Below are positions 17,401-24,843 of a stretch of DNA of 64,000 bases, one piece after another. Origin of the DNA: Streptomyces lomondensis (GTDB lineage Bacteria; Actinomycetota; Actinomycetes; Streptomycetales; Streptomycetaceae); assembly GCF_014651035.1 (NCBI RefSeq), contig NZ_BMWC01000003.1, forward strand, positions 124,001 to 188,000. Direction: 5' to 3'. Position 1 is the first letter of the stretch; each line of letters opens with the position of its first letter. A program made the position numbers and the translations under genes. Below the pieces are notes generated by a model. The model had not been told where the DNA came from, did no database searches, and saw only the letters and a list, made by a program, of their open reading frames with translations.

Positions 17401-17909
17401 ACCCCCGGCCCGACGACATCACGCTCGCCATCCAGTCCATCAACGACTGGGCGGTGCGGCACCTGCGCGACGTCGGCGGAGTCTTCACCCAAGGGGTCCT
17501 CGCCGGGGCCACGCCCCACGAGGCCGCCATCGGCTTCCGCAGTCGCGCCTTCCGCCAGTGGAACCGGTACCTCACCCGCCGACTGGCCTGGTCCAGCCTC
17601 CGCGACGACGAGAAGGCCGCGTTCACCTGGGACCAGCTCGTGGTGATGTGGCAGGTCATCGGTCGCCTCGTACGAGGAGGCGTCCCCGCCCGCGTGGTCT
17701 TCGTCGATGCCGCGTTCTCGCCCCGGGAAGCCGGCTTCCAGTCCACCGACACGCCCGACACCAGCCTGCTGGCCAGCATGCGCGCCGTGCTCGCCCCCTA
17801 CTTCGACGACGCGGATGGCGTCACGGCCCCGGAGCCGCCGGCGCTCGACAAGTCCCTCGTACGGGAACTGTACGAGCCCCTGTACCGGGCCCTCGTGGAC
17901 ATGGGCTGA
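14454..17909 (+). CDS. pPIWI-RE-associated Z domain / DinG-type Fe-S helicase
   Basis: This 1151-residue protein starts at ATG 14454, preceded by GAAGGAG, 8 bp inside the REase gene. The first 250 residues are the region expected for the pPIWI_RE Z domain. Walker A is MVGAGKST (263-270) and Walker B is LDEADR (474-479). Between them lie Cys354, Cys375, Cys417 and Cys423, placed like the Fe-S cluster cysteines of XPD/DinG helicases. The C-terminal half has VLLMSATSW, LLLLVGSYEEARR and late motifs (QVIGRLVR) of the second RecA-like lobe. DinG relatives unwind DNA-RNA hybrids and R-loops. In the pPIWI-RE proposal this activity exposes the target for the PIWI and nuclease proteins. The pPIWI-RE gene follows after 68 bp. 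Confidence 0.85.
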   Translation: MRDRSGWHRRCSPRQLNEVWPDDLGSFRPGDLLDVELGLYLLQSVTPTRAAIDVWPLLGGYPYSEAFGDVRSDEQRLRILRARHHLWDLRRGRAWTEALTAYLDVPQQLRGYDLDDPHSVPRRRQPSRAAGRFDVFEELLTQAPEFATRSLPLAETGEYTFRAQDRVHAVEFPQDLLIGTVPRAHALDVLPGGQGEPIDVTWAELEKAAEAMDCAEAASANGHGNDWAGRLRRVKLLVRDDELGRFTRKGRLRVDRLLHMVGMVGAGKSTIRDILTYHLVTQSPRRVTIVVGDVAETLAVVEQFHRLGVPAAPILGHSTRERNISRLHRRTATAGAATMLGHDHSGFAYLSSACPVDVLRGLEARRPLGIREAPCLGLYTVPEQEETAAADPLLDEEYPTAEAAPAEDRPKPQRRLCPLWHRCPRHRGARDLVDARVWVGTPAGLVHSSVPQHQHDEQLRYLELACRLTDLIILDEADRVQMQLDAAFAPASTLVGKYPNSWFDEVAVHKFQQMARDGRLQLSARDVDDWTNAVNTVSAATDRLYALLVKDDQLRRWISVDYFSAYTLHNLLLDSWFPGRAQGEQPPPAARTLDDALLRFRDDPLHEQPDQGDDEVTPLVNTFVHLTLELLHAPQGARTRERLRATLTGIVGQGSAALERTGIDVQARRFEFTLILAALHSRLDFMTTLWPRVEAALQLENASNQLSRRPPKDYEPVIPESPMGNVLGFQFRLDDRERDGGRSGELRFFHCNGVGRELLLRLGDLCSVDGRPAPHVLLMSATSWAGTSSRYHLHTEVGAVLRPLDDEVEAVLGTEFRKEFLHWPGDDQPRPVRLSGCDPEERPQALLEMLRQLAVPDRSLPGSISRLDTELREIDDEDRRRLLLLVGSYEEARRAAEYLNQVPEWNGRVVQLVSDDADADTAWNRLPEDTGVRTLTRGDVKSFPTVGGDLLVAPLLAVERGHNIVLPGGKAAIGSVYFLARPHPRPDDITLAIQSINDWAVRHLRDVGGVFTQGVLAGATPHEAAIGFRSRAFRQWNRYLTRRLAWSSLRDDEKAAFTWDQLVVMWQVIGRLVRGGVPARVVFVDAAFSPREAGFQSTDTPDTSLLASMRAVLAPYFDDADGVTAPEPPALDKSLVRELYEPLYRALVDMG

Positions 17910-17977
17910 CAGCCGTCCCTTGCTGCCCGCACCTGGACTCAGCACCCCGCCCGCACACCCAAGAGGAGAACCGAACG

Positions 17978-20812
17978 ATGACGTATCACCACGTACGTGC
18001 GGCAGCCTATGTGCCCGACCCGGCACAGGCGCCGTTCACCATCCCCCTGCACACGCTCTGTCTGCCCGCCGGCTGGGAGGAACCACTCCAGCGCCTCCGC
18101 GAGCACGGGCAGGGCGGGGGACGGAGCACGACGTACCGCAGGGTGCCCACCCAGCAGATCAACCAGCTCATGCGCGCCACCGCCCCGGACGTCGTCACGG
18201 TCGACTCCACGGCCACCTTCGGAGCCGGCCGTCCCTGGCTGTACTGCGCGCAGCCCTATCCCGCACCCGTGACGAACCTCTACGTCGCCACCTGGCTCAG
18301 GAGTCTCCGGCGGAACCCGGAGGACCCCGAGGCCACCCGGCTCCTGCTGGACTGTTTCCGCGACCTGGACACCGGCTCGCTGAACTGGCAGCCCGCCGAG
18401 ATCGACATCCTCGAGCAGGGCCTGTCCCCGGGCGGCACCGCTCTGCCCGCCCCGCACGTGTACCGCCTGCTGCCCGACGAACTGGCGGCCCGCATCGCCC
18501 GCCAGGGACCGTACGAACATGGAGGCCGGCGTCTGACCTTCCACCAGGTCGCTGGGGTGAGTGGTGCGCGCGGCGCCGGAAGCGGTGGCGCGGAACTGAT
18601 GTCGTGGCCGCCCATCGAGTACGTCCCCGGGAAGGGTGACCGCCGCCCCGCCTACTACTCGGCCGTCATCCGTGTCACCGTCCGGACGGTCCCCTTCTCC
18701 GCGGTGCCACGGGTCCACCTCAGCGCCGGTGTTCGCCGTTTCGTCTCCGGGAAGGTGTTCATGCCCTACCGGAAGGGGGTCTCGGTGTACCTGCGGCCGG
18801 ATGCGTCGCTCGTGCCGGAGGGGCCCGTACCGCAGCGCTTCTCGGTGGCGATGCTCCAGTGGAGGAACGGGACGACCGACTGGCGGCAGGGCGGCACCGA
18901 GGGCATGCTCGCCGCCGTCACCGCCCTCGACGCTCTGCCGTCCGCGGACCGGCTCATCAAGGAGGCCGACCACTGGATCGGTGAGGGCGGCAACGGCCGC
19001 GACGGCATCCGCCTGGCGGTGGGCCACCAGGCCGCCATGGGCAAGCACCTCATCAACACCGGACTGATGCCCAGCGAACGGCGCCGTCTGATGGAGTGGG
19101 CGGAGCAGGCCTTGGCGCCCGAATTCGTCCCCCTGCCGAAGCTGGAGCGCAGCCGTTACGCTCGGCCACCGCAGCGTCACCTCGCCAAGCTCCCCTCCGT
19201 CCCGAAGACCGCCACCCCTGAGAAGAGGGCGGAGATCCTCGCCAAGGCGGCGCCGGTCTCGGCCGAGAACGCGGCCGTGCGCCGACGGACGCTGGCCGCC
19301 GCGCTGGACGGCACCGACCTGGTGTGCGTGGTGCTTCACCAGACCGACGACCAGAGGGACCGGATCGTCGCCGCCGCTGAGAAGGACCTCGGCCTGCGGG
19401 CCCACCGCCGCGAGCAGGGCCCCGAGACCTGGGTGTGGCAGGCAGAGGAGTTGACCGTGCGGCTGCACGCACGACCGCTGGGCGTGCTGGGCGCCCCGCT
19501 CGGCGGAGACCGCGTTCCGCGCGCCGGGCGCGAGCACGACGAGGCCATCGGGGAGCGGCGCACCCAGGTCGCCGAAGCGATGGCGTCCCTGCGCGCATCG
19601 GCTCCCGGAGCACAGATCGCCCTCGTGGAGCTCGAGTGGGAGCCGTTCAAGCGGGAGAAGCGTCGCACCGACCCCAAGCACGCCATCCGCTTGGGCTGCG
19701 CGGACGCCGGCCTGGTGACCCAGTTCATCCAGCCTCTGGACACCTCGCTGGAGAAGGACAAGGCGGAAGAGGAGGCGGCTCTGCGCGCCGAGGCGGCCTG
19801 GGCGGACGCTCTGCGCCAGACGGGTATGCGGCTCGTGCCCCGGCACACCCTCGGCGAGCTGATCCCCGAGGAGCTCAACCAGGTCGCCTTCCACCTGGTG
19901 GAACGCAGGCACGACGGCCCCACCGGCAAGGCGCAGTTCACCCCCATCGCCGTGTTGCTGCGCCCCGGTGCGAAGTGCGTTCTGGGCCGCAGTGCCGACA
20001 TGCACGCATGGGTGCCGTATCCGGAACTTCTCAAGGGCCTGACCGGGCGGGTGCGGGACAAGGACTGCACAACGGTGGCGCAGCAGTCCGCCCTGACCGC
20101 GGCCTTCGTCAAGAACACCCTGGCCGGGCTCCGCAGCTCGCCCACCCTCGTCCTGGCCCATGCCCAGGACCTCCGCAAGAGGTGGCCGTGGCTCAGGAAC
20201 GACGGTCTGGAACAGGACCGGATCGGTCTCGACGGCGGACCGTCGCAGCGGATCAAGCTCTACGGAAAGCAGCTGCGGGTCATCAGGGTCGCCGACAGTG
20301 ACCGTGACGAGACCGCCCAGTGGTGGGCGGAGCGGGAGGAGAACGACGAAGAGCTGGCAGGGCAGCAGCGCGGCGGCTTCACGATGGGGCTGTGGCTGCC
20401 CCGGACGCCCGGCGAGTCCGGCCGGGTCTTCTACAGCACGGCTGACAAGGCGAGCACACAGACGAAGCTGACCAACGACGACGCGAAGCTGACGCCGCAC
20501 GTCAACGCCAAGGGCAAGAACGCCTATCGTCCGACGGCCAACGGCTGGAACCCGGAGCTTCTGGAAGTCACCGTTGCCTGCCTTCAGCCGGGTGACGACC
20601 CCGAGGCGTGGGCGGCCTTCGTCCATCAGCAGAGGATGTGCCGGGACGACTATCGGGATGTGCTCGGTTTGCCCCTGGCGCTCCACCTGGCCCGCCTCGC
20701 CGACGAATACGCGCTTCCTCACGATGAGGAAGACGTGGTGGACCCTTTGCCGGATGCGGCAGCACTGCGCTCGGAGAAGTGCAGCCCTGGCCAGCTTTCT
20801 TTCGATCTTTAA
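17978..20812 (+). CDS. pPIWI-RE module protein (Argonaute/PIWI-like, RNase H fold)
   Basis: This 944-residue protein starts at ATG 17978, behind AAGAGGAGAA. The first 400 or so residues are the pPIWI-RE N-terminal/X region. An RNase H-like PIWI module covers about 440-930 and starts with the strand DLVCVVLHQT. Family-type segments at the end include FTMGLWLP, VFYSTADKAS, an Arg near 850 (NAYRPTANGWNPELLEVT) and a Glu near 860. The R/E pair gives the family its name and is thought to bind the 5' end of a guide or target strand. Burroughs, Iyer and Aravind predicted that the family targets invader RNA/DNA hybrids. The gene ends the rightward operon and the island; the next gene converges on it within 63 bp. 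Confidence 0.85.
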   Translation: MTYHHVRAAAYVPDPAQAPFTIPLHTLCLPAGWEEPLQRLREHGQGGGRSTTYRRVPTQQINQLMRATAPDVVTVDSTATFGAGRPWLYCAQPYPAPVTNLYVATWLRSLRRNPEDPEATRLLLDCFRDLDTGSLNWQPAEIDILEQGLSPGGTALPAPHVYRLLPDELAARIARQGPYEHGGRRLTFHQVAGVSGARGAGSGGAELMSWPPIEYVPGKGDRRPAYYSAVIRVTVRTVPFSAVPRVHLSAGVRRFVSGKVFMPYRKGVSVYLRPDASLVPEGPVPQRFSVAMLQWRNGTTDWRQGGTEGMLAAVTALDALPSADRLIKEADHWIGEGGNGRDGIRLAVGHQAAMGKHLINTGLMPSERRRLMEWAEQALAPEFVPLPKLERSRYARPPQRHLAKLPSVPKTATPEKRAEILAKAAPVSAENAAVRRRTLAAALDGTDLVCVVLHQTDDQRDRIVAAAEKDLGLRAHRREQGPETWVWQAEELTVRLHARPLGVLGAPLGGDRVPRAGREHDEAIGERRTQVAEAMASLRASAPGAQIALVELEWEPFKREKRRTDPKHAIRLGCADAGLVTQFIQPLDTSLEKDKAEEEAALRAEAAWADALRQTGMRLVPRHTLGELIPEELNQVAFHLVERRHDGPTGKAQFTPIAVLLRPGAKCVLGRSADMHAWVPYPELLKGLTGRVRDKDCTTVAQQSALTAAFVKNTLAGLRSSPTLVLAHAQDLRKRWPWLRNDGLEQDRIGLDGGPSQRIKLYGKQLRVIRVADSDRDETAQWWAEREENDEELAGQQRGGFTMGLWLPRTPGESGRVFYSTADKASTQTKLTNDDAKLTPHVNAKGKNAYRPTANGWNPELLEVTVACLQPGDDPEAWAAFVHQQRMCRDDYRDVLGLPLALHLARLADEYALPHDEEDVVDPLPDAAALRSEKCSPGQLSFDL

Positions 20813-20875
20813 GGGGACATGTGCCACTGAAGTGTTTCGTGCTGTTGCCGATGCACACTCCCGCCCCCGCGGCCG

Positions 20876-22672
20876 CTACTTCTTCTTCTCACGCCCCGGC
20901 AGGAACTCCTGCATCTTCGCCTTGAAGCCCTGCTTGACCACCGATCCCCGGTCCGCGTCGCCCTTCAGGACCGACGCGGCGGTCGCCTCCATCTGGTCCC
21001 AGGTGGCGTGCGGCGGGATCGGTGGGACAGCCGGATCGGTCAGGAACTCGACCACCGCGGGACCGTCCGCCTCCAGCGCGGCACGCCAGGCCGGCTCGAC
21101 GTCCTCCGGCTTCTCCACCCGGATGCCGGTCAGCCCCAGGGAACGGGCGAAGGCGGCGTACTGCACGTCCGGAAGCTCCTGCGAGGGCAGGAACGACGGC
21201 GCGCCCTCCATGGCCCGCATCTCCCACGTGACCTGGTTCAGGTCGTGGTTGTTCCACACCGCGACCACCAGCCGCGGGTCCTCCCACTGATGGCGGTACT
21301 TCGCCGCCGTGATCAGCTCCGCCATCCCGTTCATCTGCATCGCCCCGTCCCCGACCAGCGCGATCGCGGGCCGGTCCGGGTGGGCGAACTTCGCGCCGAT
21401 CACGTACGGCACCCCGCAGCCCATCGTCGCCAGCGTGCCGGAGAGCGAGCCGCGCATGCCCGGCCGCATGGTCAGGTGCCGTGCGTACCAGTTCGCCGTC
21501 GAGCCCGAGTCGGACGTGACGATCGCGTTGTCCGGCAGCAGCGGGTCCAGCGCGCGGGCCACGTACTCCGGGTTGATCGGATCGGCGTCGAGCCCCGCCC
21601 GGCGCTCCATGACCTCGCGCCAGCGCGTCACGTTGTCGCACACCGTGTCGTACCACTCGCGCCCGCGGCCCTCCTCGATCAGCGGGATCAGCCGCTCCAG
21701 GGTGGCCTTCGCGTCGCCGACCAGGTTCACCTCGTACGGGTAGCGCATCCCGACCATGTGCGGATCGATGTCGATCTGCACGCCCCGAGCCTTGCCGAAC
21801 TCCGGCAGGAACTGGGTGTACGGGAACGACGACCCGATGGTCAGCAGCGTGTCGCAGTCCCGCATCAGTTCGTACGACGGACGTGTGCCCAGCAGGCCGA
21901 TCGAGCCGGTGACGTACGGCAGTTCGTCGCTGAGGACGTCCTTGCCGAGCAGCGCCTTGGCGACGCCCGCGCCGAGCAGCTCGGCGATCCGCTCCACCTC
22001 GGCGCGCGCCCCGGCCGCGCCCTGGCCGACCAGGATCGCCACCTTGTCACCGGAGTTGAGGATCTCCGCGGCCCGCCGCACCGCGTCGTCGGACGGAACC
22101 GCCGTCCACGAACTGCGGTCCAGGCTGGAGGGCACCATCTTGAACTCGTGGGTCGGCGGCGAGTAGTCCAGCTCCTGAACGTCCCCGGGGATGATGACCG
22201 CGGTCGGGCAGCGCCGGGCGTACGCGGTGCGGATCGCCCGGTCCAGCACGTTCGGCAGCTGCTCCGGCACCGTCACCGTCTCGACGAACTCGGAGGCGAC
22301 GTCCTTGTACAGCGTGTGCAGATCCACTTCCTGCTGGTAGGAGCCGCCCATCGCGCTGCGGTGCGTCTGGCCGACGATCGCCAGCACCGGGACGTGGTCC
22401 AGCTTGGCGTCGTACAGGCCGTTCAGCAGGTGGATCGCGCCCGGCCCCGACGTCGCGGCGCACACTCCGAGACGGCCGCTGAACTTGGCGTAGCCGACCG
22501 CCTGGAACGCGGACATCTCCTCGTGGCGCGACTGCACGAAACGTGGCTCGTTCTCGGCCCGGCCCCACGCGGCGAGCAGGCCGTTGATGCCGTCGCCCGG
22601 ATAGCCGAAGACCTGCTCCACCCCCCACTCGCGCAGCCTCTGCAGGACGTGGTCGGAGACCTTGGTGCTCAT
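20876..22672 (-). CDS. Thiamine pyrophosphate-dependent enzyme, pyruvate oxidase/dehydrogenase (quinone)-like
   Basis: This 598-residue protein is the usual length for the acetolactate synthase/pyruvate oxidase family. The N-terminal Pyr domain has VFGYPGDGINGLL and the catalytic Glu in RHEEMSAF near residue 51. A central FAD/ADP-binding-type domain follows (residues about 190-330). The C-terminal PP domain has GDGAMQMNGMAEL and WNNHDLNQ, the GDG...NN motif that holds Mg-TPP. The likely reaction is oxidative decarboxylation of a 2-oxo acid such as pyruvate; the substrate cannot be read from the sequence. It starts at ATG 22672, diverging from the sigma factor gene, and is the first ordinary chromosomal gene right of the island. 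The C terminus is basic (PGREKKK). Confidence 0.85.
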   Translation of the reverse strand: MSTKVSDHVLQRLREWGVEQVFGYPGDGINGLLAAWGRAENEPRFVQSRHEEMSAFQAVGYAKFSGRLGVCAATSGPGAIHLLNGLYDAKLDHVPVLAIVGQTHRSAMGGSYQQEVDLHTLYKDVASEFVETVTVPEQLPNVLDRAIRTAYARRCPTAVIIPGDVQELDYSPPTHEFKMVPSSLDRSSWTAVPSDDAVRRAAEILNSGDKVAILVGQGAAGARAEVERIAELLGAGVAKALLGKDVLSDELPYVTGSIGLLGTRPSYELMRDCDTLLTIGSSFPYTQFLPEFGKARGVQIDIDPHMVGMRYPYEVNLVGDAKATLERLIPLIEEGRGREWYDTVCDNVTRWREVMERRAGLDADPINPEYVARALDPLLPDNAIVTSDSGSTANWYARHLTMRPGMRGSLSGTLATMGCGVPYVIGAKFAHPDRPAIALVGDGAMQMNGMAELITAAKYRHQWEDPRLVVAVWNNHDLNQVTWEMRAMEGAPSFLPSQELPDVQYAAFARSLGLTGIRVEKPEDVEPAWRAALEADGPAVVEFLTDPAVPPIPPHATWDQMEATAASVLKGDADRGSVVKQGFKAKMQEFLPGREKKK

Positions 22673-22915
22673 GTACGACCTCCCGGACGTATGGGGACAG
22701 AGCCAGCAGTACGAGTCACCCTGCGCGACGGCGGAAAACCTGACCGGGTTTGCGGGTGGGGGCCGGGGGCAGGCGCCCCTCAGTGCTTCGGACAGGAGGC
22801 ACGCCCGTGGGAGCGGCGTTTCGCGCCGTCACCGGCGCCCCTGGTCCGCACCGTCTGCGCACTCCCACGGTGACTGTCCAACTCAGAGCACCCATCAAGG
22901 GAATTGCGACGCATC

Positions 22916-23710
22916 ATGCCGACCCGAACCAGCGCGAAGCAGCACCCCCACGACGACGCCCCCGACACCGCCGAGGCCTTCCGCAGGCTCACCTCGATGC
23001 CCGCCGGCCCGGAGCGCGACGCGCTCCGGGACGAGATCGTCGAGGCCTGGCTGCCCATGGCGGACCGCCTCGCCGGACGCTTCCGCAGCCGCGGCGAGAG
23101 CTTCGAGGACCTGCGGCAGGTCGCGGCCCTCGGCCTGGTCAAGGCCGTCGACCGGTACGACCCCGAGCTCGGCAACGCCTTCGAGAGCTACGCCGTGCCC
23201 ACCATCACCGGCGAGATCAAACGGCACTTCCGCGACCATATGTGGACCCTGCACGTACCTCGCCGCGTCCAGGACCTGCGCAACCGCGTCCGGTTCGCCT
23301 CCCAGGACCTGTCCCAGACCATCTCCGGCCGGCGGCCCACCGTGGCGGAGATCGCCGAGCACGCGAAGATGAGCGAGGAGGACGTCAAGGTCGGCCTGGA
23401 GGCGCTGGAGAGCTTCACCGCGCTGTCCCTGGACGCGGAGCTGCCCGGCAGCGAGGACGGGTACTCGCTGAGCGACGCGCTGGGGTCTTACGACCCGGCG
23501 CTGGACACGGTGGTGGATCGCGAGGCCGTGAAGTCGCGGCTGGCGGCGCTGCCGGAGCGGGAGCGGGCGATTCTGTACATGCGGTTCTTCTCCGACATGA
23601 CGCAGAGCCGGATCGCCGAGGAGCTGGGGATTTCGCAGATGCATGTGTCCCGGTTGATCAGTCGGTGTTGTGGGCGGGTGCGGGAGCAAGTTATGCGGGA
23701 TGTCGCCTAG
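22916..23710 (+). CDS. SigB/SigF-family RNA polymerase sigma factor
   Basis: This 264-residue protein starts at ATG 22916. A TTG at 22904 is in frame but sits only 2 nt behind the AAGGGA ribosome site, so the ATG is preferred. Region 2 (EDLRQVAALGLVKAVDRYDP, then AVPTITGEIKRHFRDH) and the region 3 and region 4 helix-turn-helix segments (MTQSRIAEELGISQMHVSRLI) are complete. These are the hallmarks of Streptomyces group 3 SigB-type sigma factors, which act in osmotic/oxidative stress and differentiation. From memory the S. coelicolor gene at a comparable location is sigK (SCO6520); I do not assign the symbol without an alignment. No anti-sigma or anti-anti-sigma gene lies next to it. Confidence 0.9.
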   Translation: MPTRTSAKQHPHDDAPDTAEAFRRLTSMPAGPERDALRDEIVEAWLPMADRLAGRFRSRGESFEDLRQVAALGLVKAVDRYDPELGNAFESYAVPTITGEIKRHFRDHMWTLHVPRRVQDLRNRVRFASQDLSQTISGRRPTVAEIAEHAKMSEEDVKVGLEALESFTALSLDAELPGSEDGYSLSDALGSYDPALDTVVDREAVKSRLAALPERERAILYMRFFSDMTQSRIAEELGISQMHVSRLISRCCGRVREQVMRDVA

Positions 23711-23750
23711 CGTCGTGGGGGTTCCGGCGGTTTCGCGGGTGCCGGTCGTC

Positions 23751-23781
23751 TGTGGCTGGTCGCGCAGTTCCCCGCGCCCCT
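23751..23781 (-). repeat. 31-bp dispersed intergenic element, copy 1
   Basis: This is the exact reverse complement of the copy at 46776-46806 and differs at two to three positions from the copy at 27155-27185. The core is a GC-rich block with GGGGAACTGCGCGA. It lies between the sigma factor gene and the secreted-protein gene, in opposite orientation to the other two. Confidence 0.8.
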
Positions 23782-23903
23782 GGGTTGCTCCACTTTCACC
23801 CGGTTGGCGGGTGCTGTCCCGCTAATGGGGTCCGGTTTCGCGCGGGCCTGCTGTGGGCGGGCTGTCATGGCAGAGGGGCATGACGACCGAAGGAGGCCCC
23901 TCC

Positions 23904-24623
23904 ATGCGCCGCAGCCTTCACGCCCTGTCCGTCGCCGTTCTCGCCGGGTCCGCCCTGGTGGGGTTCGCGCCGGGCGCCTTCGCCGAACCCGCCGCCGAGG
24001 TCAGTCCCGCCACCGTCGAGCCCGGGGGCACGCTCACCATCTCGGTCAGCTGTGACCCGACCGGGGGGCCGCCGCCCGACACCATCGACGCCACCTCGCA
24101 GGCCTTCGACGAGGGAACCGTGCCCTTGCGCAGGGTCACCGGCAACGACGACAAGGTGTCCGGCCCGGCCTACCGCGGTACGGCACGGATCGCCTCCGCA
24201 GAGAACTTCGAGGGCGATCCGGACGCCCTGGGCGAGGACTCCGCGTGGAGCGTCGACGGCACCTGTCCGGCCGCGCCCGGCGGGGAGGGCAAGCAGTGGA
24301 GCGCGACCTTCACGGTGACCCACGACCCCCGCCCCCAGCCGTCCCACCACCCCACGCACAAGCCCCCGCACAAGGCCTGCCCCGAGCCCTCGCACCACCG
24401 CGAACAGCATCACCATGAAATGCGTGACCCCGAAAACCATCACCCCGAACCGCACCACACCGACTGCGGCGGAGCGGCCGTCCAGCGCGGGGTGCGGGCC
24501 GGTGACGGCGGTGCCTTCACCGACTCCGTGCCGGCCCTGGTCGCGGGCGGGGTACTGATCGCGGGCGCGTTCGGCGCGGCCGTGCACCGGCTGCGCAACC
24601 GCGAGACCGGCACGTACCGCTGA
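23904..24623 (+). CDS. Secreted, His/Pro-rich, C-terminally membrane-anchored protein
   Basis: This 239-residue protein starts at ATG 23904 with AAGGAGG 8 nt upstream. A Sec signal peptide ends near AFA-EP (residue about 28). An Ig-like extracellular domain (30-145) has one Cys pair and the opening TVEPGGTLTISVSC. Residues 148-190 are a His/Pro-rich stalk with clusters such as HHREQHHHE. A hydrophobic segment (ALVAGGVLIAGAFGAAV) followed by Arg residues anchors the C terminus. There is no LPXTG/LAXTG sortase motif. The His-rich stalk could bind metal; the function is unknown. A copy of the 31-bp intergenic element precedes it. Confidence 0.8.
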   Translation: MRRSLHALSVAVLAGSALVGFAPGAFAEPAAEVSPATVEPGGTLTISVSCDPTGGPPPDTIDATSQAFDEGTVPLRRVTGNDDKVSGPAYRGTARIASAENFEGDPDALGEDSAWSVDGTCPAAPGGEGKQWSATFTVTHDPRPQPSHHPTHKPPHKACPEPSHHREQHHHEMRDPENHHPEPHHTDCGGAAVQRGVRAGDGGAFTDSVPALVAGGVLIAGAFGAAVHRLRNRETGTYR

Positions 24624-24684
24624 CCACCGGCGCGTACCAGCGCCCCGCACGCCCCCCGCTTCCCCCGGTCCGGCCCGCTCATGC

Positions 24685-24697
24685 TGTGACCGTCACA
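24685..24697. promoter_or_regulatory. 13-bp perfect palindrome upstream of the aminotransferase-fold gene
   Basis: TGTGAC-C-GTCACA lies 147 bp before the start at 24844. The TGTGA/TCACA arms look Crp-like, but the spacing is shorter than a Crp site. The remaining 220-bp gap shows nothing else I can support. Confidence 0.3.
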
Positions 24698-24843
24698 ACC
24701 CGGCCGGGTGCCCATGGGGCGGCGGCACCCTGGGTACTCAGTGGCCGAGGGCACGAGCCGCACCGTACGGACCACCGGGCAGCGGACGGCGTACGCGCCG
24801 AAGGCGACAGAACACGGCGGCACCAGGCACTGCGGAGGTACGG

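Noticed and set aside
14358..18026. Minus-strand ORF of 1222 codons antisense to the helicase gene
   Set aside because: Low-complexity shadow. The plus strand has Walker motifs, Fe-S cysteines and coupled starts.
17939..20827. Minus-strand ORF of 962 codons antisense to the pPIWI-RE gene
   Set aside because: No recognisable domain; the plus-strand protein fits its family over the full length.
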